A stretch of 64,000 bases of DNA from Paenibacillus sp. FSL W8-0426 (lineage in GTDB: Bacteria > Bacillota > Bacilli > Paenibacillales > Paenibacillaceae), in assembly GCF_037969725.1 (NCBI RefSeq), contig NZ_CP150203.1:2000001-2064000 (forward strand). The letters are read 5' to 3'. Positions 24,182 through 33,611 of the stretch are shown here, one piece after another. Made by a program: the position numbers and the translations under genes. The notes beneath the pieces are model-generated. The model searched no databases and had not been told where the DNA came from. It worked only from the letters and a program-made list of their open reading frames with translations. How positions within the stretch are numbered: the stretch's first letter is position 1; every line of letters starts with the position of its first letter.

Positions 24182-24928
24182 ATGTTAACAGAAGAGAGAC
24201 ATGCTGCAATTATAGAGCGCTTACATCAACGGGGTATCGTAAAGCTTCAGGAGCTTGTTGAGGTGCTTGGCGCCTCGGAATCCACGATAAGACGAGACTT
24301 GATCGACTTGGAGAACCGACAGGTACTCAAACGGATCCATGGGGGAGCTTCATTGATGAACGAGAAAGCGCTGGAACCCGGCATGGAAGAGAAAACATCC
24401 AAAAACATTCAACAGAAAATGATGATTGCCCGTTTGGCGGCGCAAGAGATCAAAAATGGCGAATGCATTTATCTAGATGCGGGAACCACTACATTAGCGA
24501 TCATTCCGTTCATTGAAGCCACAGACGTCACGGTAGTTACCAATGGTTTGTCTCATGTCGAAGCATTGGTGGGCAAGCGGATCCGCAGCTATCTGCTTGG
24601 CGGCATGATGAAAATGCATACCAAAGCCGTCATTGGAAGCATCGCATTGCAAAATATGGACCATTTCCGATTTGACAAATGCTTCCTTGGGACCAACGGG
24701 GTGGATCCAGAGATGGGATACACAACGCCCGACCCGGAAGAAGCGATGGTCAAAAGACGTGCCCACCAATTGTCAGGCAAATCGTACGTGCTTGCGGATT
24801 CCAGCAAAATCGGAGAGATCACTTTTGCCAAATTGTTTGATTTGGAGGAAGCCGACCTCATTACCGAGCAGATGCCGGAGCATTGGCGGAACGCAATCGC
24901 GCAGAAAACTAAAATAATTGAGGGATAA
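24182..24928 (+). CDS. fruR: DeoR-family regulator of the fructose operon
   Basis: This 248-residue DeoR protein has an N-terminal HTH ('ERHAAIIERLHQRGIVKLQELVEVLGASESTIRRDLIDLE') and a C-terminal sugar-phosphate sensor domain with 'IYLDAGTTTLAIIPFI', 'VVTNGLSHVEAL' and 'CFLGTNGVD'. The fructose regulators of this type respond to fructose-1-phosphate. ATG 24182 lies 7 bases after GGAGG; the ATG two codons earlier is too close to it. Its gene ends three bases before fruK, so the operon encodes its own regulator. Confidence 0.93.
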   Translation: MLTEERHAAIIERLHQRGIVKLQELVEVLGASESTIRRDLIDLENRQVLKRIHGGASLMNEKALEPGMEEKTSKNIQQKMMIARLAAQEIKNGECIYLDAGTTTLAIIPFIEATDVTVVTNGLSHVEALVGKRIRSYLLGGMMKMHTKAVIGSIALQNMDHFRFDKCFLGTNGVDPEMGYTTPDPEEAMVKRRAHQLSGKSYVLADSSKIGEITFAKLFDLEEADLITEQMPEHWRNAIAQKTKIIEG

Positions 24929-24930
24929 CC

Positions 24931-25848
24931 ATGATATATACCGTAACGCTAAACCCTTCCATCGACTACATCGTGGAAGTGCACGATATCCAGCTTGGAG
25001 GACTGAATCGCATGAACCGGGATCTCAAGCTCCCGGGAGGCAAAGGCATTAACGTATCGCGTATTTTGAACCAGTTGGGCGCGGAGAATACGGCGATCGG
25101 ATTCCTGGGCGGATTCACGGGACGTTTCATCAACGATAAACTCCGGGAAGACCGGATCCGGACCGATTTCGTGACCATTGCGGACGATACGCGGATCAAC
25201 ATCAAACTGAAGCACGGAGAAGAGACGGAAATCAACGGTTTGGGCCCGGCGATCACGACCGAAGAAGCCGATCGTTTGGTAAGCAAATTGTCCGCCCTTC
25301 ATCAAGGAGACATCGTCATCCTCTCCGGCAGCATTCCGCCATCGCTCGGCAACGATTTTTACGAAAAACTCATTGCGGTATGTCGGCAAAAGGGTGCGGA
25401 GTTCGTGATCGACACGACCGGGCCGGCCCTGATGGATGCGCTCAAGTATCAGCCTCTGCTGGTGAAGCCGAACCACCACGAGCTTGCCGAACTGTTCGGC
25501 GTCAACATCGAAACGCGTGAGGAACTGGTCGTTTATGGACGCAAATTGCTCGCAGCGGGTGCTCAGCATGTGTTGATCTCGATGGCCGGGGAAGGCGCTT
25601 TGCTGATTACCGAAACGGATGTTTTTCATGCCACAGTTCCGAAGGGGACGGTGAAAAACTCGGTAGGTGCAGGGGATTCCATGATCGGCGGATTCGTAGG
25701 TACATGGGTGCTGAACGGGAATTTGCAGGAAGCATTTCGAACGGGCGTCGCTTCGGGAAGTGCAACCGCCTTCTCCGATGATCTGGCCGAACGTGCATAT
25801 ATTGAGGAGTTGCGTAATCAGGTAGGCATAACGCAATTGCAGCCGTAA
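24931..25848 (+). CDS. fruK: 1-phosphofructokinase
   Basis: The 305-residue PfkB-family kinase converts fructose-1-phosphate to fructose-1,6-bisphosphate. It begins MIYTVTLNPSIDYIVEV and carries 'LPGGKGINVSRIL' (substrate contacts) and 'NSVGAGDSMIGGFV', the anion hole and catalytic aspartate region. It follows fruR by two bases and precedes the fructose permease, which delivers its substrate. Confidence 0.97.
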   Translation: MIYTVTLNPSIDYIVEVHDIQLGGLNRMNRDLKLPGGKGINVSRILNQLGAENTAIGFLGGFTGRFINDKLREDRIRTDFVTIADDTRINIKLKHGEETEINGLGPAITTEEADRLVSKLSALHQGDIVILSGSIPPSLGNDFYEKLIAVCRQKGAEFVIDTTGPALMDALKYQPLLVKPNHHELAELFGVNIETREELVVYGRKLLAAGAQHVLISMAGEGALLITETDVFHATVPKGTVKNSVGAGDSMIGGFVGTWVLNGNLQEAFRTGVASGSATAFSDDLAERAYIEELRNQVGITQLQP

Positions 25849-25928
25849 CGACCTGGGTATGAAATGAAAAGTGAATGACGACCGGTCCGCAAGTGTCGGG
25901 CCGGAAGCGATTTAGGGGAGTGTAACCA

Positions 25929-27896
25929 ATGAGAATAACAGACCTGATGATCCAGGAAGCGATGATCATGGACCTGCAAGCCACAACCAAGGATGAAGTC
26001 ATTGACGAGCTGATCTCCAGCCTGAGCAGAACGGGACGCATCAACGATCCGGTACTGTTCAAAGACATGATCTACAAACGGGAAGCCGAATCCAGCACGG
26101 GCATCGGTAACGGAATCGCGATGCCGCATGCCAAAACAAGCGCGGTCAACGAACCTACCGTAGTATTTGCCAAGAGTCGAAAAGGGCTGGATTTCGAAGC
26201 GCTGGATGACCAGCCAGCACATGTATTTTTTATGATTGCTGCGCCTGAAGGTGCCGGAAACACCCATTTGCGCACACTTGCGGCTCTTTCCAGGCTGTTG
26301 ATTGATAACGATTTCATCGCTCAACTGATGAACACGGATTCCCCGGCTGAGGTCAGCGCGCTGTTTGACGCGAAGCAGGAGGAAGCCGAGAAGAAGGAAG
26401 CGGCGAAGCAAAAGGCAAAGGCCGATAAAGAGGCCAAAGCGGCAGCGGAGGCAGCTGTTCAGTCCAAGCCTGCCGGAATCATTGAGGGCAACCCGTCCTC
26501 GGAAGATTTCGTCGTTGCGGTTACCGCTTGCCCGACAGGCATTGCGCATACATTCATGGCGGAAGATGCGCTCAAGAAAAAAGCACAGGAAATGGGCATC
26601 AACATCCGGGTCGAAACCAACGGCTCCGAAGGCGCACAAAATGTGCTTACACCGGAAGAGATCGCACGGGCCAAAGGCGTCATCATCGCAGCCGACAAAA
26701 AGGTCGACATGGATCGTTTCGACGGCAAACCTCTGCTGCAGCGCCCGGTCAGCGACGGCATTCGTAAGACAGAAGAACTGATCAGCAAAGCGGTGAAGGG
26801 CGATGCCCCGATCTATCGCAGTCAAGGTGCAGGTAAGGCCGGTTCCGATGAAGGCGCTGCCGAGAAAATGAGCGTGGGCAGCAAAATTTACAAAGATTTG
26901 ATGAACGGGATTTCGCACATGCTGCCATTCGTCGTCGGCGGGGGCATATTGCTGGCTTTGTCTTTCCTGATCGAACAGGTAGCAAGCCCGGATAATCCGC
27001 TCTTCCAATTACTGCAGACGATCGGCGGAGGAGAGGGTGCATTCCACTTCCTGATTCCTGTATTGGCCGGATTTATCGCAATGAGCATCGGCGATCGCCC
27101 GGCATTGATGCCAGGTATGGTCGGCGGTCTGATGGCGGTCAACTCCAATGCCGGTTTCCTTGGCGGGTTAGCTGCCGGTTTCCTGGCTGGTTACGTCGTT
27201 GTTGGTTTGCGCAAAGCTCTTAAAGGATTGCCGAAAGCAATCGATGGCTTGAAGCCGATCCTGCTGTATCCTGTGCTTGGACTCTTGATCGTAGGTGCAA
27301 TCAGTTATTACATTTTTGATCCGATCTTCGGCTCCATCAACACATGGATGGTGGATGCCCTGCAAAACATGGGTACAGGAAATGCCGTACTGCTGGGCAT
27401 CCTGCTGGGCGGCATGATGGCGATCGATATGGGCGGTCCGTTCAACAAAGCGGCATATACGTTTGCCATCGGCGTGTTCACATCAAGCGGCAATACGGAT
27501 GGTGCCTGGATGGCAGCCGTTATGGCTGGCGGTATGGTTCCGCCGATTGCGATCGCGCTGTCCACGACATTCTTTAAATCGAAGTACACGGACCAAGAGC
27601 GCAAATCCGGTTTGACCAACTATGTGCTGGGCTTGTCCTTCATTACCGAAGGTGCGATCCCGTTTGCGGCAGCAGATCCGCTGCGCGTCCTGACATCCTG
27701 CATTATCGGTTCCGCCTTAGCTGGCGGCTTGACGCAGCTTTGGAGCATTAACGTGCCTGCTCCGCACGGGGGTATCTTCGTAGCCGCATTGGCGAACCAT
27801 GCACTGTTGTTCCTGCTTGCCGTAGCCATCGGCTCGGTCATCTCCGGCCTGATTTTGGGCGTATGGAAGAAAAGACCAACGGCAGTGAAATCATAA
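25929..27896 (+). CDS. fruA: Fructose PTS permease, EIIABC
   Basis: The 655-residue fusion imports fructose as fructose-1-phosphate. EIIA spans about residues 1-150, with the phosphorylated histidine in 'GIAMPHAKT'. A lysine/alanine-rich linker follows (about 150-185). EIIB spans about 195-295, with the phosphocysteine in 'VTACPTGIAHTFMAEDAL'. The membrane-embedded EIIC spans about 315-655 ('GISHMLPFVVGGGILLAL'). AGGGGAGTG precedes the ATG. It ends the fruR-fruK-fruA operon at a terminator. Confidence 0.97.
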   Translation: MRITDLMIQEAMIMDLQATTKDEVIDELISSLSRTGRINDPVLFKDMIYKREAESSTGIGNGIAMPHAKTSAVNEPTVVFAKSRKGLDFEALDDQPAHVFFMIAAPEGAGNTHLRTLAALSRLLIDNDFIAQLMNTDSPAEVSALFDAKQEEAEKKEAAKQKAKADKEAKAAAEAAVQSKPAGIIEGNPSSEDFVVAVTACPTGIAHTFMAEDALKKKAQEMGINIRVETNGSEGAQNVLTPEEIARAKGVIIAADKKVDMDRFDGKPLLQRPVSDGIRKTEELISKAVKGDAPIYRSQGAGKAGSDEGAAEKMSVGSKIYKDLMNGISHMLPFVVGGGILLALSFLIEQVASPDNPLFQLLQTIGGGEGAFHFLIPVLAGFIAMSIGDRPALMPGMVGGLMAVNSNAGFLGGLAAGFLAGYVVVGLRKALKGLPKAIDGLKPILLYPVLGLLIVGAISYYIFDPIFGSINTWMVDALQNMGTGNAVLLGILLGGMMAIDMGGPFNKAAYTFAIGVFTSSGNTDGAWMAAVMAGGMVPPIAIALSTTFFKSKYTDQERKSGLTNYVLGLSFITEGAIPFAAADPLRVLTSCIIGSALAGGLTQLWSINVPAPHGGIFVAALANHALLFLLAVAIGSVISGLILGVWKKRPTAVKS

Positions 27897-27962
27897 ACGT
27901 TCGAAATGTTGTGCTGCACACTGCATTTCGGGACACTTCCACACTTTGTTTCCGCAACATTC

Positions 27963-28008
27963 AAAAAAGCATCGCCCGAGTGGGTCATCACTGGGGTGAT
28001 GCTTTTTT
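27963..28008 (+). terminator. Terminator of the fructose operon
   Basis: AAAAAAGCATC pairs with GATGCTTTTTT across a loop that itself contains short pairings. Confidence 0.85.
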
Positions 28009-28132
28009 GTATTGTCCTATTGTTCGGGAAGCTTGACCTATGATAAGCTGAGGGTATACCGATAAATGAAACATAGTTTTATCTGGTGAAACATAATGAG
28101 TCGGGCTATATCAAACTAAAGGAGGACGCGAA

Positions 28133-28927
28133 ATGAGTGATGAGATCAAGAGTCGTGTTCGCAAACAATTTGGCGAGAATGCACACAAGTATGTAACCAG
28201 TGCAGGACACGCCAAAGGGCAGGATCTGGCCTGGTTGGTTGAGGCGGCGGGAGCCGAACCGGGAATGAACGCCTTGGACGTAGCCACTGGCGGAGGGCAT
28301 GTAGCCAATGCGCTGGCTCCTCTCGTCAGCAGGGTGACGGCGCTGGACATGACGGAAGATATGCTGCAAGCAGCCGGGCAGTTCATCCGGGGCAACGGCC
28401 ACTCCAACGTGGATTTTGTCCCAGGGGATGCGGAAAAGCTGCCTTTTCCGAATGAATCGTTCGATCTGGTGACATGCCGGATTGCCGCGCATCATTTCCC
28501 GCATGTTCGTGATTTCGTCGCGGAGGCCTACCGGGTAACTCGGACTGGAGGAAGATTGCTGCTTATTGATAATGTGGTTCCGGAATCGGGGGAAGCGGAT
28601 CGCTTCTATAATGAAATCGAGTGCCGGCGGGACCCTAGCCATGTTCGGGCATGGCGCAAGACGGAGTGGATTTCGATGCTCGAATCCGCCGGGTTTCGTG
28701 TGGAGACGATGGAGGTTTTCCGGAAAAACTTCGTTTTCACCGAATGGTGCGAACGGATGGCGCTTCCCCGCGCTGAACAGATCAAGCTGGAAGAAACGAT
28801 GCTGGCAGCACCGGACCATCTTCAACGGACGTTTCGGTTTCAAAGCCGGGAGGATGGTACATTGTTTGGGTTCGAAGGCGAGAGCATGGGCATTCGGGTT
28901 GTGAAGGAGCAAACTTCACTCCCTTAA
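28133..28927 (+). CDS. Class I SAM-dependent methyltransferase (UbiE/YcgJ-like)
   Basis: The 264-residue enzyme has the SAM-binding motif 'ALDVATGGGHVANALAP', the acidic 'VTALDMTEDML', and 'RIAAHHFPHVRDFVAEAYRVTRTGGRLLLID', typical of type 11 methyltransferases. The C-terminal 100 residues are helical and probably form the substrate cap. GGAGGA precedes the ATG. It is a single gene between the fru operon and a convergent dehydrogenase, so context does not reveal a substrate. Confidence 0.9.
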   Translation: MSDEIKSRVRKQFGENAHKYVTSAGHAKGQDLAWLVEAAGAEPGMNALDVATGGGHVANALAPLVSRVTALDMTEDMLQAAGQFIRGNGHSNVDFVPGDAEKLPFPNESFDLVTCRIAAHHFPHVRDFVAEAYRVTRTGGRLLLIDNVVPESGEADRFYNEIECRRDPSHVRAWRKTEWISMLESAGFRVETMEVFRKNFVFTEWCERMALPRAEQIKLEETMLAAPDHLQRTFRFQSREDGTLFGFEGESMGIRVVKEQTSLP

Positions 28928-29031
28928 CGCTGAATAAGCAAGCCGGGTTGCGGTTGCCTCGGCTTGCCTATTCGATCGAAGCATTACAGGCCAAGCGGAT
29001 GTCCGCCCTAAAGCACGAAACGGCCGGAAGG

Positions 29032-30171
29032 CTACGGTTTAAGCACCACTTTGGTGCATTCGTCTTCGTGCTCGGAGAACATCCGGTAGGCTTCGCTTGC
29101 CTGATCCATCGGAACGCGGTGGGAAATGATTTCCGTCGGATCAAGCTCGCCGGCCGTAATTTTGCGGAACAATTCAGGCATGTAATGGATGACAGGAGCT
29201 TGTCCCATTCTCAAGTTGATGTTGCGTTCGAACAGGTTGCCGAGGGGGAACATGTTATACAATGAGCCGTATACGCCCGTAAGCTGCAGCGTGCCGAATT
29301 TCCGTACGGCCTTCATACCGATTTCAAGGGCGCTCAGGGTACCTCCCTGGAGCTTGAGCTTTTGCCCGATCTGTTCCAGCACCGTTTTTTTGCCATCCAT
29401 GCCGACGCAATCGATGACAACGTCGGTACCCCCTTTCGTGATTTCACGAATATGTGCACCCATGTCCTCGAACTCTTCGAAGTTATAAGTCTCCACATCG
29501 TTCATGCGTTTGGCTTTATCCAATCGATAGGCAAGACGGTCGACGGCAATGACGCGCCTTGCTCCCTTCATCCAGGCAAATTTCTGCGTCATGAGGCCAA
29601 CCGGCCCGCTGCCGAGAACCGTGACGGTATCCCCGGGTTTGACGTCCGCATTTTCGACGCTCCAATAAGCGGTCGGCAGCACATCCGACAGAAACAGCAG
29701 CGCTTCGTCCTCCAATTCGCATGATTCGGGAATGACGAACGGCACAAAGTTTCCGTAAGGGACTCTTAACAGCTCGGCTTGTCCGCCTGGATAATTGCCG
29801 TAACGGTCCGTAAATCCGAAATAACCCCCGGTATGGATGTCGGGATTACGGTTGGAGTTGTCGCACTGGCTCTCCATGTCGTGGCTGCAGTAGAAGCATT
29901 GACCGCATGCGATGTTGAAAGGGAGGACCACGCGGTCCCCCTTTTTCACGCGCGTAACGTCAGGGCCTACTTCTTCGACGATGCCCATCGGTTCGTGTCC
30001 GATGACATAATCCTTCTGTGCAGGCAATGCACCCAGATAAATATGAAGATCGGAGCCGCAAATGGCCGTGGACGTAATCCGGACGATGATATCGTCCTTT
30101 TTTTCAATGGTCGGGTCCTGGACTTGCTTGACTTGCACGTCTTTGATGCCTTGAAACGTAACAGCTTTCAC
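29032..30171 (-). CDS. Zinc-dependent alcohol dehydrogenase, formaldehyde-dehydrogenase-like
   Basis: The 379-residue medium-chain dehydrogenase has catalytic zinc ligands in 'TAICGSDLHIY' and 'IGHEPMGIVEEVG', and structural zinc cysteines in 'CGQCFYCSHDMESQC'. The NAD-binding motif is 'VLGSGPVGLM'. The pattern is closest to glutathione-independent formaldehyde dehydrogenase-like enzymes, which often have other substrates. AAAGGAGG lies before the GTG start. It follows the oxalate decarboxylase gene by 78 bases on the same strand with no terminator between, so cotranscription is likely. Confidence 0.92.
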   Translation of the reverse strand: MKAVTFQGIKDVQVKQVQDPTIEKKDDIIVRITSTAICGSDLHIYLGALPAQKDYVIGHEPMGIVEEVGPDVTRVKKGDRVVLPFNIACGQCFYCSHDMESQCDNSNRNPDIHTGGYFGFTDRYGNYPGGQAELLRVPYGNFVPFVIPESCELEDEALLFLSDVLPTAYWSVENADVKPGDTVTVLGSGPVGLMTQKFAWMKGARRVIAVDRLAYRLDKAKRMNDVETYNFEEFEDMGAHIREITKGGTDVVIDCVGMDGKKTVLEQIGQKLKLQGGTLSALEIGMKAVRKFGTLQLTGVYGSLYNMFPLGNLFERNINLRMGQAPVIHYMPELFRKITAGELDPTEIISHRVPMDQASEAYRMFSEHEDECTKVVLKP

Positions 30172-30249
30172 GATGCAGCCTCCTTTGTGTTCGGATTCTT
30201 TCTTTGTTTACCCAAAAAGATGCTGGCCGATCGACGACATTGCGGATGT

Positions 30250-31413
30250 TCAAACCACCGGCCATTTGATTTTGCGCAGCGAATGAAGCAGCTCGGGTGA
30301 AGCATTGAGGTTGCTTTGCACCAGTTGAGTCGGAGTCAACGCCATCCATTGATTCAGCGAAATATCCTCGAAACGGTCACTGCGGAAAATTTCCAGAAAC
30401 CACAACGTATCATCTCCGGTATTCTCAATGTAATGCCCCATGGCCACGGGAACGTATCCGACATCTCCGGCCCGGTAATCAAACGTGCGGGCCGTTCCAT
30501 TGCCGCCGAATACCGTCATTCTGCCTTGCCCCGTCAAATAGTATTGCCACTCATCCGCATTGGGATGCCAGTGCATCTCGCGCATGGCTCCAGGCTTAAT
30601 CTCGACCAAGGCCGCAGCAACCGTCGTCGAGATGGGGAAATTGCGCGAATCCACGATTCTTACGCTTCCTCCCGGCGTAACGAGCGGCTCCTGCGCCAAC
30701 AGCCGATGGGTGAATGTCAGCGGAACCGTCCCGTATGGCGACTGGACTGCCTGGCTTTCGATCGAACCCGGTACTTGGTCTGGATAGATATATACCTGGT
30801 CTTTCGGAAGGTGGGCAAAGGCATTCTCCGACACTCCGAAATTGCGGGACAATACTTCAGGCGGAGTGTGCGCGAACCAGTCGGAGATGGATAACGTATT
30901 CAGGTCCGAGAACGTCCCGTCGTCAAACACCAGCAAAAATTCGCAGCCTTCTCCGAGGCCTTGTATGGAATGGGGAAGCCCTTTGGGGAAAAACCAAAGA
31001 TCGCCGGGGCCTACATCCGCAATAAAGTTGCGACCGTCCTGATCGACAGAAGTGATCCTGGCGGTTCCCCAAATCATGTATGCCCATTCCGACTGCTGAT
31101 GCCAGTGGAGCTCGCGCACGCCTCCGGGAATGAGGCTCATGTTCACGCCGGCCAGCGTGGTAGCTACGGGAAGATCCCGCACGGTAATCTCGCGCGACCA
31201 GCCGCCTTGATTAAGCTGCATATGGGTGTTCGAGAAAGACATCTTCAGATTGGGCAACAGGCCGGAGTCGGTCGCCGGCGGCACGAGCATGTTCGGATTT
31301 TGCCGGTCGAGCATCACGTTGCGCGGTCCAAGGTCTGGTCCGCCAGCCCCGTCCTTACGGATCGGCTGAGGCACGTTCACGTTTTTGAGACGGGTATGAT
31401 CCGAATTGGTCAT
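30250..31413 (-). CDS. oxdC: Oxalate decarboxylase, bicupin
   Basis: The 387-residue bicupin converts oxalate to formate and carbon dioxide with manganese. Both cupin domains keep the metal ligands: '[13 protein letters not shown]' near residue 103 and '[14 protein letters not shown]' near residue 282, each with a later histidine ('LPHSIQG', 'MGHYIEN'). The lid region reads SENA, with the glutamate that distinguishes decarboxylases from oxalate oxidases. AAGGAGG precedes the ATG. A LysR regulator is encoded divergently; the 287 bases between them hold no gene. Confidence 0.94.
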   Translation of the reverse strand: MTNSDHTRLKNVNVPQPIRKDGAGGPDLGPRNVMLDRQNPNMLVPPATDSGLLPNLKMSFSNTHMQLNQGGWSREITVRDLPVATTLAGVNMSLIPGGVRELHWHQQSEWAYMIWGTARITSVDQDGRNFIADVGPGDLWFFPKGLPHSIQGLGEGCEFLLVFDDGTFSDLNTLSISDWFAHTPPEVLSRNFGVSENAFAHLPKDQVYIYPDQVPGSIESQAVQSPYGTVPLTFTHRLLAQEPLVTPGGSVRIVDSRNFPISTTVAAALVEIKPGAMREMHWHPNADEWQYYLTGQGRMTVFGGNGTARTFDYRAGDVGYVPVAMGHYIENTGDDTLWFLEIFRSDRFEDISLNQWMALTPTQLVQSNLNASPELLHSLRKIKWPVV

Positions 31414-31700
31414 TGTTTCTTGTCCTCCTTGCAGGGTTAGTGATTATTTTGGATACGCCTAATTCTCGTTATTTACACCTATGATGGGGGGCCTGCTCAA
31501 TATGTGGGACAATGACCGGATAAAACATTCTGGCGACGCTTTTTGGGAGAACGTGCCGTGACCCACCGCCCTTGGGTTTGTAAGTTTCGGGTTCTTTCTT
31601 TGATGGCGGGTTAAGGCTATTATGATAAAGAGGGATGTGGACGGTTTTTTTGCCTGAGATGTCCCTGAGAACTGGGATACGTTTGAAGGGAGAATCAGGA

Positions 31701-32603
31701 ATGACGCTGCAGCAATTAAAATATGCGATCGAAGTGGCAACGCGCGGCTCGATGAACGAAGCGGCCAAGCGGCTGTTTATTTCGCAGCCCAGTTTGTCGA
31801 ACGCGATTCGGGAATTGGAGCAGGAGCTCCGTATTACTATTTTTGAACGAACCAACAAGGGGATTACATTGTCCAAGGAAGGCGTCGAATTTCTTAGTTA
31901 TGCCCGTCAGGTCGTCGAGCAGGCCGAACTGTTGGAGAATCGTTATCTGAATGCCAAGCCGTCTCCGCAGCATTTTTCCGTATCCACGCAGCACTATGCG
32001 TTCGCGGTCAATGCTTTCGTGAATTTGGTCCGGCAATACGGGCATGAGGAGTATGAGCTTGCCTTGCGCGAAACGAAAACGTACGAGATCATTCAGGACG
32101 TGCGCAGCATGCGCAGCGAGATCGGGATTTTGTACCTGAACGAGTTCAATGCCAAAGTCATCAACAAGCTGCTCAAAGACGCCGGGTTGGAGTTCAACAG
32201 CCTGTTTACGGCGAAACCGCATATATTTATCAGCATTCACAATCCGCTTGCCAAGCAAGCTTCCGTAACGATTGAGCAGCTTCGGGATTACCCGTACCTG
32301 TCTTTTGACCAGGGGGAGTACAATTCGTTTCATTTTTCCGAAGAAATATTAAGCACGCTCTCTCATCCCAAAAGCATTCAGGTCAATGATCGGGCAACGT
32401 TGTTCAATCTGCTCATCGGGCTGAACGGGTATACGATCTCTACGGGCGTGTTAAGTTCTGATTTGAACGGCAACGAGATTATTCCGGTTCCGCTGGAGTG
32501 CGAGGAGTCGATCAATGTAGGCTGGATTCGCCATAAAAGCGCCTCCTTGTCCATTCTGGGCGAGGCATACGTCCATGCGCTGCATGAAGCGATCGGCTCC
32601 TGA
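31701..32603 (+). CDS. LysR-family transcriptional regulator
   Basis: The 300-residue regulator begins MTLQQLKYAIEVATRGSMNEAAKRLFISQPSLSNAIRELE, the LysR winged HTH. The C-terminal effector domain extends from about residue 90. The frame is open 22 codons upstream, but AAGGGAG before ATG 31701 and the family N terminus decide the start. Its divergent position next to the oxalate decarboxylase gene suggests, without proving, that it controls it. Confidence 0.93.
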   Translation: MTLQQLKYAIEVATRGSMNEAAKRLFISQPSLSNAIRELEQELRITIFERTNKGITLSKEGVEFLSYARQVVEQAELLENRYLNAKPSPQHFSVSTQHYAFAVNAFVNLVRQYGHEEYELALRETKTYEIIQDVRSMRSEIGILYLNEFNAKVINKLLKDAGLEFNSLFTAKPHIFISIHNPLAKQASVTIEQLRDYPYLSFDQGEYNSFHFSEEILSTLSHPKSIQVNDRATLFNLLIGLNGYTISTGVLSSDLNGNEIIPVPLECEESINVGWIRHKSASLSILGEAYVHALHEAIGS

Positions 32604-32712
32604 TTCGTTCCCGGTTGGAACGGTTTTTGTCATTTTGATGGAGCGGAGCATCCAGTGACTGTTATAATAGAAGTAACGTACTTATATTTAGCGGAATGAG
32701 GGAACGTCACAC

Positions 32713-33465
32713 GTGCGAGTGTTATATCGGAATCGGAGCGAACAACATGACTTGGTGGTATACGATATCAAGAAACTTTACGGGGAGAAGGGGCAATTTC
32801 GGGTTTTGGAATTTTCAGGCGAGGCCGTTCAAGGAGCGATGGATCTGGAGCAGCCTGCCCGAATGGTGCTGGAGTACCCGCGAGCGATGGTTCATTTAAT
32901 GGAACGGAACAATCCGGAATTCGAGACGGCGTTTATTATAGGGCATGGCATCGGCACATTGTCTGCCTATTTGGCAAACCGGCGGCTCAAGGTGGCTGAA
33001 CTGGATGCCGAAGTGGTTGAAATCAGCAGGACGTTTTTTGGTTACGAGGCGAATGATGTCATTGTGGGCGATGGACGGGAACTGCTGGAACAGGAACCTT
33101 CGGGGATGTACGACGTAATCGTCGTTGATGCGTTTACGGCAGCAGGTACGCCTGCACAGTTCATGTCCAGCTCTTTTTTTCGTTTGGTGAAGGACAGATT
33201 GCGACCGAATGGCCTGTTATTGATGAACGTTTTTGGACGATCGGGCAATGACAGGCAAGTGAATGCCATCTGTGCTACGCTTTCGGAACATTTTGAACGC
33301 ACACGCCTGTTTGCTTTGCCGACGGAATCCGGCGATGAGATCCAGAATCGCATTCTGGCCGGAAGCGACTCCGCAATTCATTATCAGGCGCGGCAAATGG
33401 CCGGGTTCGTGGAGCAGCAGCCTGGTGAAGGGCATGTCATTCAAAATGAAAATCATTGGCTGTAA
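32713..33465 (+). CDS. Spermidine synthase-like methyltransferase-fold protein
   Basis: The 250-residue Rossmann-fold protein resembles polyamine synthase-like proteins: 'ETAFIIGHGIGTLSAYLAN' takes the place of the nucleotide-binding loop, 'VAELDAEVVEISRTFFG' carries the acidic residue, and 'YDVIVVDAFTAAGTPAQFMSSSFFRLVKDRLRPNGLLLMNVFG' follows. The usual aminopropyltransferase catalytic motif is not clear, so the reaction is uncertain. Translation starts at GTG 32713, after GAGGGAACG. It is a single gene. Confidence 0.8.
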   Translation: MRVLYRNRSEQHDLVVYDIKKLYGEKGQFRVLEFSGEAVQGAMDLEQPARMVLEYPRAMVHLMERNNPEFETAFIIGHGIGTLSAYLANRRLKVAELDAEVVEISRTFFGYEANDVIVGDGRELLEQEPSGMYDVIVVDAFTAAGTPAQFMSSSFFRLVKDRLRPNGLLLMNVFGRSGNDRQVNAICATLSEHFERTRLFALPTESGDEIQNRILAGSDSAIHYQARQMAGFVEQQPGEGHVIQNENHWL

Positions 33466-33611
33466 AACCTCCTATTGGATTTGGAATGGCCCGGCGGCAA
33501 TGCCGGACATCATGGATGATAAATGTTTGCGAAATAGACATACCTTCTTAACAACTTTCGTGTAAAATATTACGATATGCCTTTCATGAAATTTCGGGGG
33601 AACGAACAATC

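Noticed and set aside
25818..27008. 396-codon minus-strand frame in fruA
   Set aside because: It lies opposite the EIIA and EIIB domains, whose motifs are certain; it is a codon-bias shadow.
32713..33465. Genuine spermidine synthase
   Set aside because: The fold is similar, but the usual aminopropyltransferase motifs are incomplete and no speD or speB-type partner is nearby.
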